A DNA stretch of 18,933 bases. It comes from Paracoccaceae bacterium. Lineage in GTDB: Bacteria; Pseudomonadota; Alphaproteobacteria; Rhodobacterales; Rhodobacteraceae. The position numbers and the translations under genes are program-made. Positions 7,886 to 15,110 of this stretch are shown piece after piece; within the stretch, counting starts at the first letter, position 1, and each line of letters begins with the position of its first letter. The notes below the pieces were generated by a model. It searched no databases. It was not told the origin of the DNA and saw nothing but the letters and a program-made list of their open reading frames with translations. The DNA is taken from assembly GCA_009920225.1 (NCBI GenBank), contig RGAJ01000006.1:1-18933 (forward strand), written 5' to 3'.

Positions 7886-8023
7886 ATGTTTTACCGTTTG
7901 TTCAAAGAACGCCAGGGGCCGCATTGGTGCATGCCGTTGTACCCGCCTTGTTTGAAAAAACAGCAAGCCGGATTGTGGCCGACCTATATGCGAAAACGCA
8001 CAATCGAGGGAATTAAAACCTAG
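7886..8023 (+). CDS. Small uncharacterised protein, 45 residues
   Basis: I do not recognise this protein. It begins MFYRLFKERQGPHWCMPLYP and ends in MRKRTIEGIKT; it is basic, rich in Trp, Tyr, Pro and Cys, and has no membrane segment or signal peptide. Support for a real gene: AGGAGG at 7874-7879 is six nt before the ATG, a perfect TATAAT stands 27 nt upstream, and about 26 of 44 sense codons end in G or C, as in neighbouring genes. The frame is open further upstream but only this start has the ideal spacing. It is divergent from the Lrp-type regulator, and its stop overlaps the stop of the convergent MFS gene. Pro-Leu-Tyr-Pro-Pro-Cys and the His-Trp-Cys triplet hint at metal or redox chemistry, but that is a guess. 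Confidence 0.55.
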   Translation: MFYRLFKERQGPHWCMPLYPPCLKKQQAGLWPTYMRKRTIEGIKT

Positions 8024-9237
8024 GCAGGTGCGCGTTCAAGTTTGCGCAATTCCAACACACAGATCAGAGCAACCAAAGTGGCGCCAAACACCCCCACCAT
8101 CATGGGAAGCGCCGTTTTGTCAAACTGTTGCCCGATGATCGTGGAAAAGATCACGCTGCCGAATGTGGCGATCGCGTTGACCGTGCTGGCGGCGGTGCCT
8201 GCAATATGGCCCAACGGTTCCATGGCCAGCGCGGTCAAATTGCCGATGCTAAAGCCGATCATCACAAAAATCGACATGAGCCACAGGTAAAACAGCACAA
8301 AATCAAACCCATCACCAAACGGATGGATCAGCGCATTGATCAAAACAATTGCGGTTGTGGCCACAAGCATCATCACCGCATAAAACGTCAATGCCCGCAT
8401 GCCAAAGCGCATCACAAGTGATGAGTTGAAGATGCTTGAAACCCCAACAAAAATCGACGCCGCCGCAAACCAGAAAACGAACGTGTCACCGCGATCAAAG
8501 ACATGTTCAAAAATGGGTTGGACCAAGATGAGTGTCACAAATAAAATAGAATAGCACGCAACCAATCCAACAATCGAAATGCGCACAGTTTTTACCTTAA
8601 ATACGTCCCTTAATGTATTGATTAAGCGGGATAAGGTGAATTTCATTCTGCGATCCTTGGGCAGGGATTCAGGGATGCGCAGCGCAAGCCAAATCAGCGT
8701 GAGCAACCCGAACAGGAAAAAACCTGCGAACACAGCGCGCCATCCAAACCCCGCAATCACAAATGACCCCAAAAGCGGTGCAAAAGACGGCACAAGGGCA
8801 AAGATCATCATTACCAACGAGGTAAAGCGCGCCATTTCACGACCAGAATAAAAATCGCGAATGATGGCTTGGGCCACGATACGCGGGGCTGCCGCGCCGA
8901 TGCCTTGCAAAAATCGGGCGGCAAACATCAATTCGATATTGGTCGAAAGATAGGACAGAATGGACCCCAGACAAAACAGGGCTAGACCCAGATAGCTTGT
9001 GATTTTACGTCCCATTGCATCAGATATCGGGCCCGCCACAAATGTGCCTAAAGCCAACCCCCAAATGAAAAAGCTCAGGACAAATTGCGCCTTGTTCGGG
9101 GCATCGGGGCTAAGCGCGGCACCAATGTCGGGCAGTGCGGGCAGCATGCCATCAATCGACAACGCCGCCGTTGCCGTCATGACCGCCATGATCGCCACAA
9201 ATTCGATCCCCGAAATAGCGGGGCGCTGCGCGCTCAT
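8020..9237 (-). CDS. MFS drug-resistance transporter, Bcr/CflA type
   Basis: A 405-residue inner-membrane proton-coupled efflux protein of the major facilitator superfamily. About 12 hydrophobic segments are seen. Motif A between TM2 and TM3 reads GPISDAMGRK (69-78), and RFLQGIGAAAPRIVAQAIIRDFYSGREMAR (108-137) matches the Bcr/CflA subgroup. Its start is three nt after the stop of the DsbA-like gene, so it is the last gene of an apparent operon with that gene and the acyl-CoA ligase. The substrate is unknown; the context suggests export of an organic acid or aromatic compound handled by the ligase. Its 3' end overlaps the small ORF on the other strand by a few bases, with no obvious terminator between them. 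Confidence 0.92.
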   Translation of the reverse strand: MSAQRPAISGIEFVAIMAVMTATAALSIDGMLPALPDIGAALSPDAPNKAQFVLSFFIWGLALGTFVAGPISDAMGRKITSYLGLALFCLGSILSYLSTNIELMFAARFLQGIGAAAPRIVAQAIIRDFYSGREMARFTSLVMMIFALVPSFAPLLGSFVIAGFGWRAVFAGFFLFGLLTLIWLALRIPESLPKDRRMKFTLSRLINTLRDVFKVKTVRISIVGLVACYSILFVTLILVQPIFEHVFDRGDTFVFWFAAASIFVGVSSIFNSSLVMRFGMRALTFYAVMMLVATTAIVLINALIHPFGDGFDFVLFYLWLMSIFVMIGFSIGNLTALAMEPLGHIAGTAASTVNAIATFGSVIFSTIIGQQFDKTALPMMVGVFGATLVALICVLELRKLERAPA

Positions 9238-9240
9238 CCC

Positions 9241-9876
9241 TTATTCCATTTGTTCACGCAGTTCACCGATCACCTTGCGCCACAACTCGGTCGGTTGCGC
9301 ACCTGGAACTGTATGCTGTGAGGCAACGATAAAGGTGGGGACAGAATTGACGCCCATCGCACGGGCATGCGTATCGCGTTCACGGATGTTGGCCATGTCT
9401 TCTTCGGTTTTCAACAAACGCAAAACGACTGAGGCATCCATCCCTACGGCATCTGCGATGTCTGCCAAAACCTCATGTTGGCCTATATCGCGACCGTCTT
9501 TGAAATAGGCCCGAAACAGTGCGGAAACAACGGGTGTCTGTTTTCCCTCGATCCCGGCCCAATGGATCAAACGGTGGGCGTCCATCGTGTTTGGCGTGGT
9601 TTTGATTGCGTCCAGATTGATGTCTAGCCCTGCGGCTTGCGCGTGTTCGATCACTGGCAAATAGGCCGACACTGCCTTTTGCTTGCCGCCGAATTTGCTT
9701 TCTAAATAGGTGCGGCGATCCATCCCGCCTGCGGGCATGTCTGGGTTTAACTGAAACGGGTGCCATTCGATGATAAAGGGATGATCCGCTTCGGCCTCAA
9801 GCGCGCGCTCAAGATTTGTTTTCCCGATAAAACACCATGGGCAAATCGGATCAGAGAGAATATCAAGCTTTACCAT
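9241..9876 (-). CDS. DsbA-family oxidoreductase, FrnE-like (cytoplasmic)
   Basis: A 211-residue thioredoxin-fold protein with a CPWC active site (Cys12-Cys15, in SDPICPWCFIG) and the cis-proline Pro180 (VNSVPTFIV) that marks DsbA-like folds. There is no signal peptide, so it is cytoplasmic, as in the FrnE/2-hydroxychromene-2-carboxylate isomerase branch. The likely role is thiol-disulfide exchange or a glutathione-linked reaction on a small molecule; the CPWC pair favours redox activity over isomerase activity. Its ATG at 9876 lies 14 nt inside the 3' end of the acyl-CoA ligase gene, and its stop is three nt before the MFS start, so all three are very probably translated from one mRNA. Confidence 0.93.
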   Translation of the reverse strand: MVKLDILSDPICPWCFIGKTNLERALEAEADHPFIIEWHPFQLNPDMPAGGMDRRTYLESKFGGKQKAVSAYLPVIEHAQAAGLDINLDAIKTTPNTMDAHRLIHWAGIEGKQTPVVSALFRAYFKDGRDIGQHEVLADIADAVGMDASVVLRLLKTEEDMANIRERDTHARAMGVNSVPTFIVASQHTVPGAQPTELWRKVIGELREQME

Positions 9877-11383
9877 TCAGCATGTCCTTATATGTTTTCA
9901 ACGCCTTGCGTGAAATTTTTCCATTTGGATTTGTGGGCAACGCGTCCAGACGCACATAGGCGCGGGGCTGTTTATATTGGGCCAACGCCTCTTTGCAAAA
10001 TTCTGTCATCTCTGCGTGGGTCAATTCACGCGAGCCTGTGTAAAACGCAACAATGATAAAGGTGTCGGATTTGATTTCAATATCGGTCACCGCGACGCTG
10101 GTGATGTCGGGATGGCGCAGAAGTTGGGTTTCAACCTCAATCGGGGAAACGCGAATGCCGCCTGCGTTCATCATATCATCGCGCCGGCCCAAATAGGCAA
10201 TCGCCCCATCGGGTGTTTCGACCCCGAAATCACCGGTTAGGAACCAATCACCTTTGAATTTTTCGGCCGTCGCATCAGGCGCATTCCAATAGCCCAACAT
10301 TAACCCTGTATCGGTGTTATGAATGGCAATCACGCCTTCGGTCCCTTGGGTCACAGGATGGCCCGTATCAGGGTCAACAATGGCGACCTGTCGGCCCCGT
10401 TGTGGCCACCCCAAAACATCCGTAGTGGCAGGGCGAGTTGGATTGGCCGAAATAAATGTGGAACATTCCGACATTCCAAACGCCTCATACACGCGCGTTC
10501 CTGTGCGTTCTGCCCATGACGCCGAGGTCCGAGGCGGTAATTTTTCACCCGCCGACAGACCGTGGCGCAGTTTGGGAAGGCTGTAATTGTTTGGAAAGCC
10601 TAGCAACACCTTGCGATAGACACCGGGTGCCGCGGCAAAAATCGTGGCATCAAACCGTTTCAGTAACAGAGGCAGGATCGAGGCATCCGTTCCTGCCTGA
10701 GGGATCAATGCGGTGGCTCCCACTGTCCACGGATCCATGACGCCGGTTCCAAGCGTAAATGTCCAATTGAACGCGCCTGCATGCAGCAATCGATCCGTTT
10801 CACACAGATCATACCAATCACGGATCATCATTTGACGCGCCCAAATCGCGCGATGTGCATGCATAACCGCCTGCGGGCGACCTGAGGTTCCCGAGGTATA
10901 GACGATATACCCCAAGCGGTCAGGGTCGCCAAAAACAAACTCTGCAGGTGGGTTGGTGTAGAACGACTGTAATGCGGCGGTGTCAATGACGGGGCAGGTG
11001 GTGGCGGGACAGGCGACATCTGGTGAACGCACGATCACAGAGGGTGCCACCTCATCCACAATCTTTTGTACCTCATCAGCGGTCAGTTGCGATGATGTCG
11101 GAACGGGCACCATGTCCACCGCCAAAGCCGCTAGATAGGTCAGCGGAAATTCAACGCAATTGCCCAAACGCATCAAGACGCGATCACCTGCAACCAATCC
11201 CATGTTCTGGAACCCGCGCGCGATGGCCAATACATGTGATTTGATCTGCGCATAGTGATACCGTTTCGCCCCTTTGTTCGAAACAATCGCAAGCGCCACC
11301 TTGTCGCCAAGCCGATCCGCATGGGCCAACACATGTGCGGCCATGTTAAACGGTGCGGGGCATGGGATGAATTCAGTATTCAT
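9863..11383 (-). CDS. AMP-forming acyl-CoA synthetase (benzoate-CoA ligase-like)
   Basis: A 506-residue ANL-superfamily enzyme that activates a carboxylic acid with ATP to the acyl-adenylate and then the CoA thioester. Core motifs in order: the P-loop VYTSGTSGRPQAV (161-173), YEAFGMSEC, the FLTGD segment, the hinge GRRDDMMNAGGIRVSPIEVE, and NPNGKISRKAL with the catalytic Lys at about 489. The overall make-up resembles the benzoate/aminobenzoate-CoA ligase group, but the acid cannot be named from sequence. I chose the ATG at 11383 (MNTEFIPCPAPFNMAAHVL); a TTG three codons upstream is the alternative. It is the first gene of the apparent ligase-DsbA-MFS operon and is divergent from the XRE-cupin regulator, 67 nt away. 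Confidence 0.9.
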   Translation of the reverse strand: MNTEFIPCPAPFNMAAHVLAHADRLGDKVALAIVSNKGAKRYHYAQIKSHVLAIARGFQNMGLVAGDRVLMRLGNCVEFPLTYLAALAVDMVPVPTSSQLTADEVQKIVDEVAPSVIVRSPDVACPATTCPVIDTAALQSFYTNPPAEFVFGDPDRLGYIVYTSGTSGRPQAVMHAHRAIWARQMMIRDWYDLCETDRLLHAGAFNWTFTLGTGVMDPWTVGATALIPQAGTDASILPLLLKRFDATIFAAAPGVYRKVLLGFPNNYSLPKLRHGLSAGEKLPPRTSASWAERTGTRVYEAFGMSECSTFISANPTRPATTDVLGWPQRGRQVAIVDPDTGHPVTQGTEGVIAIHNTDTGLMLGYWNAPDATAEKFKGDWFLTGDFGVETPDGAIAYLGRRDDMMNAGGIRVSPIEVETQLLRHPDITSVAVTDIEIKSDTFIIVAFYTGSRELTHAEMTEFCKEALAQYKQPRAYVRLDALPTNPNGKISRKALKTYKDMLNGKA

Positions 11384-11415
11384 GATTTCCAAGACCTATG
11401 CCCATTGGGTTTGAG

Positions 11416-11444
11416 TTGCAAGAGCCGCAGACACGGCGTATAGA
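11416..11444 (+). promoter_or_regulatory. Probable promoter of the XRE-cupin regulator
   Basis: TTGCAA (11416-11421) and TATAGA (11439-11444) are exactly 17 nt apart. RNA would start near 11451, the first ATG. TTGCAA is its own reverse complement, so the same hexamer could serve as -35 for the divergent ligase operon, although only weak -10 candidates are visible there. Confidence 0.5.
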
Positions 11445-11449
11445 CGCCG
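11434..11449. repeat. Short inverted repeat abutting the regulator's first ATG
   Basis: CGGCGT-ATAG-ACGCCG is a perfect 6-bp inverted repeat covering the -10 element of the predicted promoter and ending two bases before the ATG at 11451. It could be an autoregulatory operator for the XRE protein. By-eye call. Confidence 0.4.
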
Positions 11450-11450
11450 C

Positions 11451-12074
11451 ATGACAAAATCAGACCCAAAATCTTTGATCCGAATTGCCCGAGAAAACGG
11501 AACGGACGAAATGGCCGAACCGCTGGATTTGGGAACGCGTGTGCGCGAATTGCGCAAGGCACGCAAATGGACGTTAGAGCAGGCCGCACAACAAGCAGGT
11601 CTTGCGCGATCAACCTTGTCAAAGATTGAAAACGGTCAGATGTCCCCAACCTATGATGCGTTGAAAAAGCTGGCGGTTGGGTTGGATATTTCGGTGCCGC
11701 AATTGTTCACGCCGCCAATCAATGGGCAGATCAATGGCCGCATGGCCGTCACGATCAGCGGGCAGGGTGCCGCGCACGCGACAACAACCTATGAACATGA
11801 GTTGTTGGCAGAAAGCCTGACGAAAAAGCAAATGCTGCCCTATCGTGCGCGGGTACGCGCCCGCAAAATCGAAGAATTCGATGGATGGGTGCGTCACGAC
11901 GGTGAAGAATTTTTATACGTTTTGACAGGGGTCGTGCGTCTTTATACCGAATTTTACGAACCCATCGACATGCGCCGCGGCGATAGCGCGTATTATGACG
12001 CATCGATGGGGCATAATGTCATTTCCATCAGCGAAGAAGACGCAACCATTCTTTGGGTTACGTCTCTTACATGA
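11451..12074 (+). CDS. XRE-family regulator with C-terminal cupin domain
   Basis: A 207-residue transcription factor combining an N-terminal XRE/Cro helix-turn-helix (about 27-82, LGTRVRELRKARKWTLEQAAQQAGLARSTLSKIENG) with a C-terminal cupin small-molecule-sensing barrel (about 140-205, RHDGEEFLYVLTGVVRLYTE...RRGDSAYYDASMGHNVISI). Such proteins commonly control the adjacent catabolic or transport operon; here that is the divergent ligase-DsbA-MFS operon. The start is uncertain: the ATG at 11451 has no Shine-Dalgarno and coincides with the predicted transcription start, so it would be leaderless. The ATG at 11511 (MAEPLDLGTRVREL) with GGACGAA just ahead would give 187 residues and fits the predicted promoter better. 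The gene converges on a small lipoprotein gene with six nt between. Confidence 0.9.
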   Translation: MTKSDPKSLIRIARENGTDEMAEPLDLGTRVRELRKARKWTLEQAAQQAGLARSTLSKIENGQMSPTYDALKKLAVGLDISVPQLFTPPINGQINGRMAVTISGQGAAHATTTYEHELLAESLTKKQMLPYRARVRARKIEEFDGWVRHDGEEFLYVLTGVVRLYTEFYEPIDMRRGDSAYYDASMGHNVISISEEDATILWVTSLT

Positions 12075-12080
12075 TGAATT

Positions 12081-12203
12081 TTATTTTATCGTCGTTTCAA
12101 CGCTGACATTGCCAGCCTTGTTCGTGCCTTTTACGGTCAGTGACGGTGAAATAATACACGCGCTCAATCCCAGCGCGGCAACGATCATCAAAAGTTTCGT
12201 CAT
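12081..12203 (-). CDS. Small lipoprotein, 40 residues
   Basis: A tiny predicted lipoprotein of unknown function. It has Lys3, a hydrophobic core LLMIVAALG and the lipobox LSAC, with Cys16 as the lipidation site; only about 25 mature residues follow (IISPSLTVKGTNKAGNVSVETTIK). AAGGG six nt before the ATG at 12203 is a good ribosome binding site and overlaps the end of the binding-protein gene, whose stop is 10 nt upstream. The two are therefore probably cotranscribed. The frame extends 20 codons upstream but that part overlaps the neighbour and lacks a ribosome site. No terminator is visible before the convergent XRE gene. Confidence 0.7.
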   Translation of the reverse strand: MTKLLMIVAALGLSACIISPSLTVKGTNKAGNVSVETTIK

Positions 12204-12213
12204 AAAATACCCT

Positions 12214-14028
12214 TTACTCTTCATGCCACCAGACATCAGGGAAATACCCAATGCGGTCGCCATAAATTGGAATATAGCTTGGTTTTTTCAGGTTTGATTT
12301 ATGCGCAATGCGGCTTGGTCCGTCGGTATAGATTGGAATAACAAAACGACCTGCGGTCAAAATTCTGTCCATCGCGCGGGTGATTGAATTCAACTCCTCC
12401 AATGTCTTAGACGTCATAATGCGGTCAAGCATCGCATCCAAGGCGGCTGATTTCACCCCCATCATATTACGTGTGCCTTCTAGGTCTGCGTTTTCCGAAG
12501 ACCAGTACAGGATTTGTTCGTTGCCAGGGCTGAGCGACAAATCCCGCGCGAACGGCATCATATCGAAATCCAGGGTGCGCGAGCGTTCCGCATATTGCGC
12601 GCCATCAACCAAGGTGATGGTGGTCTTGATCCCCAAGCGATCGAGTGCTGCCGTATAAAGTTCGGCGATCGACAGGTATTCATCGGCACCTTGGCGCAAT
12701 AGAATTTCAAATTCGACGGCCGACCCATTCGGGGATTTCAAAATGCCATCGCTGACTGTGTATCCCGCTTGGGTCAATAAATCCGCCGCATTGCGCATAT
12801 TGGCGCGATTTCGGGCGCTGCCATCACCTTTGGGAAAGGTGTATCCTTCGATCGTTCCAGGCAGTAGTGCATCCGCAAATGGCGTCAGCAACTCAAGCAC
12901 GGTGCCCGTTGCGGGGCCGTCCCGCATACCCAACTGGGAATTGGCAAAATAGGATGTTATGCGGTCTTGGCGTGATCCGTTTTGCGTGTCGTTGATGAAT
13001 TCGAAATTAAACGCGTCGATCAAGGCCTGACGCACGCGCCAATCTGCAAACAATTCCCGCCGCGTGTTCATCACCAATCCACGCATGCCCGTTGGGCGTT
13101 GGTGTGGAATGACCGATTTCACAATCCGACCATCCTGAACCGCCTCAAAATTGAATTCGGCCTCCCATTTTTCTGCGTTGCCTTCGCGGATCATGTCGAT
13201 TTCGCCTGCTTTGAAGGCTTCGAATAAAACGGTCGCGTCACCAAAATATTCGATGCTCAGCGTGTCAAAATTGTCTGTACCGCGACGAAACGCCAAATCT
13301 TTGCCCCAGTAATCTGGGTTGCGTTTCAGTGTGATTGACCGACCGGGATCGACCTGATCAATCACATAGGGGGCAGAGCTGATTGGAACAACGTCCAAGC
13401 CGGACTCGGTAAAATCGCGGCCTTCCCATTGTGCCTTTTTCAAAATCGGGCGCATCCCTGCCAACAACGCCAATTCTGGATTGTCCTCGTTAAAGGTGAA
13501 TTTCACCGACCGCGGGCCTGTTTGTTCTGCTTGGGAAATTTTTTCCCACAAACCGCGGTATCGATAATGCCCAACTGTCCCCAAGGTTTCATAGGACCAA
13601 AGAACATCTTCGACGGTGACAGGGGATCCATCGGAAAATTTTGCCTCGGGTCGCAGGGTGAATTCAACCCATTCTCGATTCGGTCCGACGTCTATCGATT
13701 CGGCCAAAAGACCGTAGAGCGTAAAGGGTTCATCCCAACTGCGGCCCATCAAGGTTTCATTCGCCCAAAATCGCAATTGCCACGGTGTGCGTCCTTTGAG
13801 GATATGAGGGTTGAGGGAATCGAACCCGCCCACTTCGCCCAAAGTGACAGATCCACCTTGTGGGGCATCGGGATTGGCATAGGGTAGGGACACAAAATCA
13901 GGTGGCAGAGCAGGGGTGCCATACATAGAAATAGCGTAGCTTGGCTCTGCCGATGTGGACTGTGCCAGACCGATAACCGCCAAAATTCCTGCTGCGACCG
14001 TGACTTTTATTTTCCCCGCATACCCCAT
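12214..14028 (-). CDS. Peptide-type ABC transporter substrate-binding protein (family 5, YejA-like)
   Basis: A 604-residue periplasmic binding protein of solute-binding family 5. A signal peptide spans about residues 1-27 (TVAAGILAVIGLAQSTSA|EPS). The start of the mature protein, MYGTPALPPDFVSLPYANPDAPQGG followed by GGFDSLNPHILKG, is typical of the YejA group that binds oligopeptides or microcin-C-like compounds; family segments such as FTLRPEAKFSDGSPVTVEDVLWSYETLG and KRNPDYWGKDL follow. The length is normal for YejA. AAAGGA lies six nt before the ATG, and a promoter is proposed at 14066-14094. No permease or ATPase gene is next to it: downstream come only a small lipoprotein and a convergent regulator, so it is an orphan here and must use a transporter encoded elsewhere, if it transports. 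Confidence 0.92.
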   Translation of the reverse strand: MGYAGKIKVTVAAGILAVIGLAQSTSAEPSYAISMYGTPALPPDFVSLPYANPDAPQGGSVTLGEVGGFDSLNPHILKGRTPWQLRFWANETLMGRSWDEPFTLYGLLAESIDVGPNREWVEFTLRPEAKFSDGSPVTVEDVLWSYETLGTVGHYRYRGLWEKISQAEQTGPRSVKFTFNEDNPELALLAGMRPILKKAQWEGRDFTESGLDVVPISSAPYVIDQVDPGRSITLKRNPDYWGKDLAFRRGTDNFDTLSIEYFGDATVLFEAFKAGEIDMIREGNAEKWEAEFNFEAVQDGRIVKSVIPHQRPTGMRGLVMNTRRELFADWRVRQALIDAFNFEFINDTQNGSRQDRITSYFANSQLGMRDGPATGTVLELLTPFADALLPGTIEGYTFPKGDGSARNRANMRNAADLLTQAGYTVSDGILKSPNGSAVEFEILLRQGADEYLSIAELYTAALDRLGIKTTITLVDGAQYAERSRTLDFDMMPFARDLSLSPGNEQILYWSSENADLEGTRNMMGVKSAALDAMLDRIMTSKTLEELNSITRAMDRILTAGRFVIPIYTDGPSRIAHKSNLKKPSYIPIYGDRIGYFPDVWWHEE

Positions 14029-14065
14029 GTCTTATCCTTTGTTTTGAAATTTCTTTTCTTGTCAC

Positions 14066-14094
14066 AGATTAGCCTGTCCTAAAAACATTTTCAA
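14066..14094 (-). promoter_or_regulatory. Probable promoter of the substrate-binding-protein gene
   Basis: On the minus strand TTGAAA (14094-14089) and TAATCT (14071-14066) are separated by 17 nt. It is 38 nt from the start codon and back to back with the plus-strand promoter at 14103-14131. Confidence 0.45.
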
Positions 14095-14102
14095 TTTTTA
14101 GC

Positions 14103-14131
14103 TTGGAGACCGAGTAAGAAAAGAGTATAAA
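14103..14131 (+). promoter_or_regulatory. Probable promoter of the candidate sRNA
   Basis: TTGGAG (14103-14108), a 17-nt spacer and TATAAA (14126-14131). Predicted start is near 14138. No coding gene lies between it and the terminator at 14186-14212. Confidence 0.5.
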
Positions 14132-14137
14132 GTAGTC

Positions 14138-14212
14138 ACTGCTCGATAGGTTTCTTGCCTGTATGAAACCTGCCTCAATAACTTGGCGCCTGCTTTTGCA
14201 GGCGCTTTTTTT
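14138..14212 (+). ncRNA. Candidate small RNA (about 75 nt), or attenuated leader of bdhA
   Basis: Between two divergent genes lies a plus-strand unit with a promoter (14103-14131), a first hairpin and a strong terminator. Hairpin 1 is AGGTTTC (14148-14154) paired with GAAACCT (14165-14171), with a 10-base loop containing TTGCCTG. A single-stranded CCTC-containing linker of about 14 nt follows, then the terminator hairpin. CCT-rich loops and linkers are common seed regions in alphaproteobacterial sRNAs, which can pair with ribosome binding sites. I cannot match it to a named family. Alternatively it is the leader of bdhA, whose ATG is 108 nt past the terminator, with the terminator acting as an attenuator. 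The 5' end is a prediction. Confidence 0.5.
14186..14212 (+). terminator. Strong intrinsic terminator with no gene in front
   Basis: GCGCCTGC (14186-14193), loop TTTT, GCAGGCGC (14198-14205), followed by seven T (14206-14212). This is a perfect 8-bp GC-rich stem. On the minus strand no T run follows the stem, so it is plus-strand specific, yet the gene to its left is on the minus strand. Confidence 0.85.
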
Positions 14213-14320
14213 CTGCCTTCTTTTCATTTGCCGCAATGCGGCGTACACCGTTAAAAGTGTAATGTTTATTGGGATTCGCCATGTTTTGATGGGGGATCTG
14301 GATTTAAGAGGATATGAGTC

Positions 14321-15094
14321 ATGCAGCTTACTGGCAAAACCGCAATTGTGACGGGATCAACATCGGGAATCGGTTTGGGAATCGCCCGCGGTCTTGCGCA
14401 AGCGGGCGCAAATGTTGTGCTGAATTCGTTTACGAATTCCGATACAGACCATGCGCTTGCCCAGTCTCTGGCCACAGAATTTAATGTCTCTGTTTCCTAT
14501 GTCCAAGCGGACATGTCCAATGCCGAACAATGTCGTGCATTGATCGACGGGCAAGAGCACTGTGATATCTTGGTCAATAATGCGGGCATCCAGCATGTGG
14601 CCCCGATTGACGAATTCCCCATCGACAAATGGAATGCGATCATTGCAATCAACCTAAGTTCGGCGTTCCATACAACCGCTGCCGCCCTTCCAAAGATGCG
14701 TGCGGCGGGATGGGGGCGTATTGTGAACATTTCATCCGCACATGGATTGACCGCGTCGCCGTTTAAATCCGCCTATGTCGCAGCAAAACATGGGATTGTC
14801 GGTCTGACGAAAACGACAGCGCTTGAAACCGCGGAACAGCCCATCACCTGCAATGCGATCTGCCCGGGATACGTTCTGACCCCGCTGGTCGAAGCGCAGA
14901 TCCCCGACACCATGACCAAATACAACATGACCCGTGACGACGTGATCAAAAAGGTGATGTTGGAACGCCAACCGTCGCGTGAATTTGCAACCGTTGAACA
15001 ATTGGGTGGTACTTGTGTGTTCTTGTGCTCAGTGGCGGCGGCGCAGATCACGGGAACCACGCTCAGCGTTGATGGTGGTTGGACGGCTCTGTAA
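14321..15094 (+). CDS. bdhA: 3-hydroxybutyrate dehydrogenase
   Basis: Short-chain dehydrogenase that interconverts (R)-3-hydroxybutyrate and acetoacetate with NAD(H), in polyhydroxybutyrate and ketone-body turnover, cytoplasmic. The protein has 257 residues, as usual. The cofactor motif TGSTSGIG is at 11-18, NNAG at 86-89, and the catalytic set is Ser138/139, Tyr152 and Lys156 (SAYVAAKHG). The region after the active site, CNAICPGYVLTPLVEAQIPD, and the ending SVDGGWTAL are typical of this enzyme rather than of generic SDRs. AGAGGA about eight nt before the ATG is a usable ribosome site. TTGCCG and TTAAAA 17 nt apart in the 108-nt gap after the terminator may be its own promoter. It converges on the broken barrel gene 16 nt away. 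Confidence 0.93.
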   Translation: MQLTGKTAIVTGSTSGIGLGIARGLAQAGANVVLNSFTNSDTDHALAQSLATEFNVSVSYVQADMSNAEQCRALIDGQEHCDILVNNAGIQHVAPIDEFPIDKWNAIIAINLSSAFHTTAAALPKMRAAGWGRIVNISSAHGLTASPFKSAYVAAKHGIVGLTKTTALETAEQPITCNAICPGYVLTPLVEAQIPDTMTKYNMTRDDVIKKVMLERQPSREFATVEQLGGTCVFLCSVAAAQITGTTLSVDGGWTAL

Positions 15095-15110
15095 TCGGGC
15101 CATCACATCC

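Noticed and set aside
11380..11649. Minus-strand ORF overlapping the XRE regulator start
   Set aside because: Shadow of the regulator reading frame; no family resemblance.
14163..14351. 62-codon plus-strand ORF beginning MKPASITWRLLLQALFFCLLF, membrane-like
   Set aside because: It runs through the terminator hairpin and T run, which create the hydrophobic codons, overlaps bdhA and has no Shine-Dalgarno.
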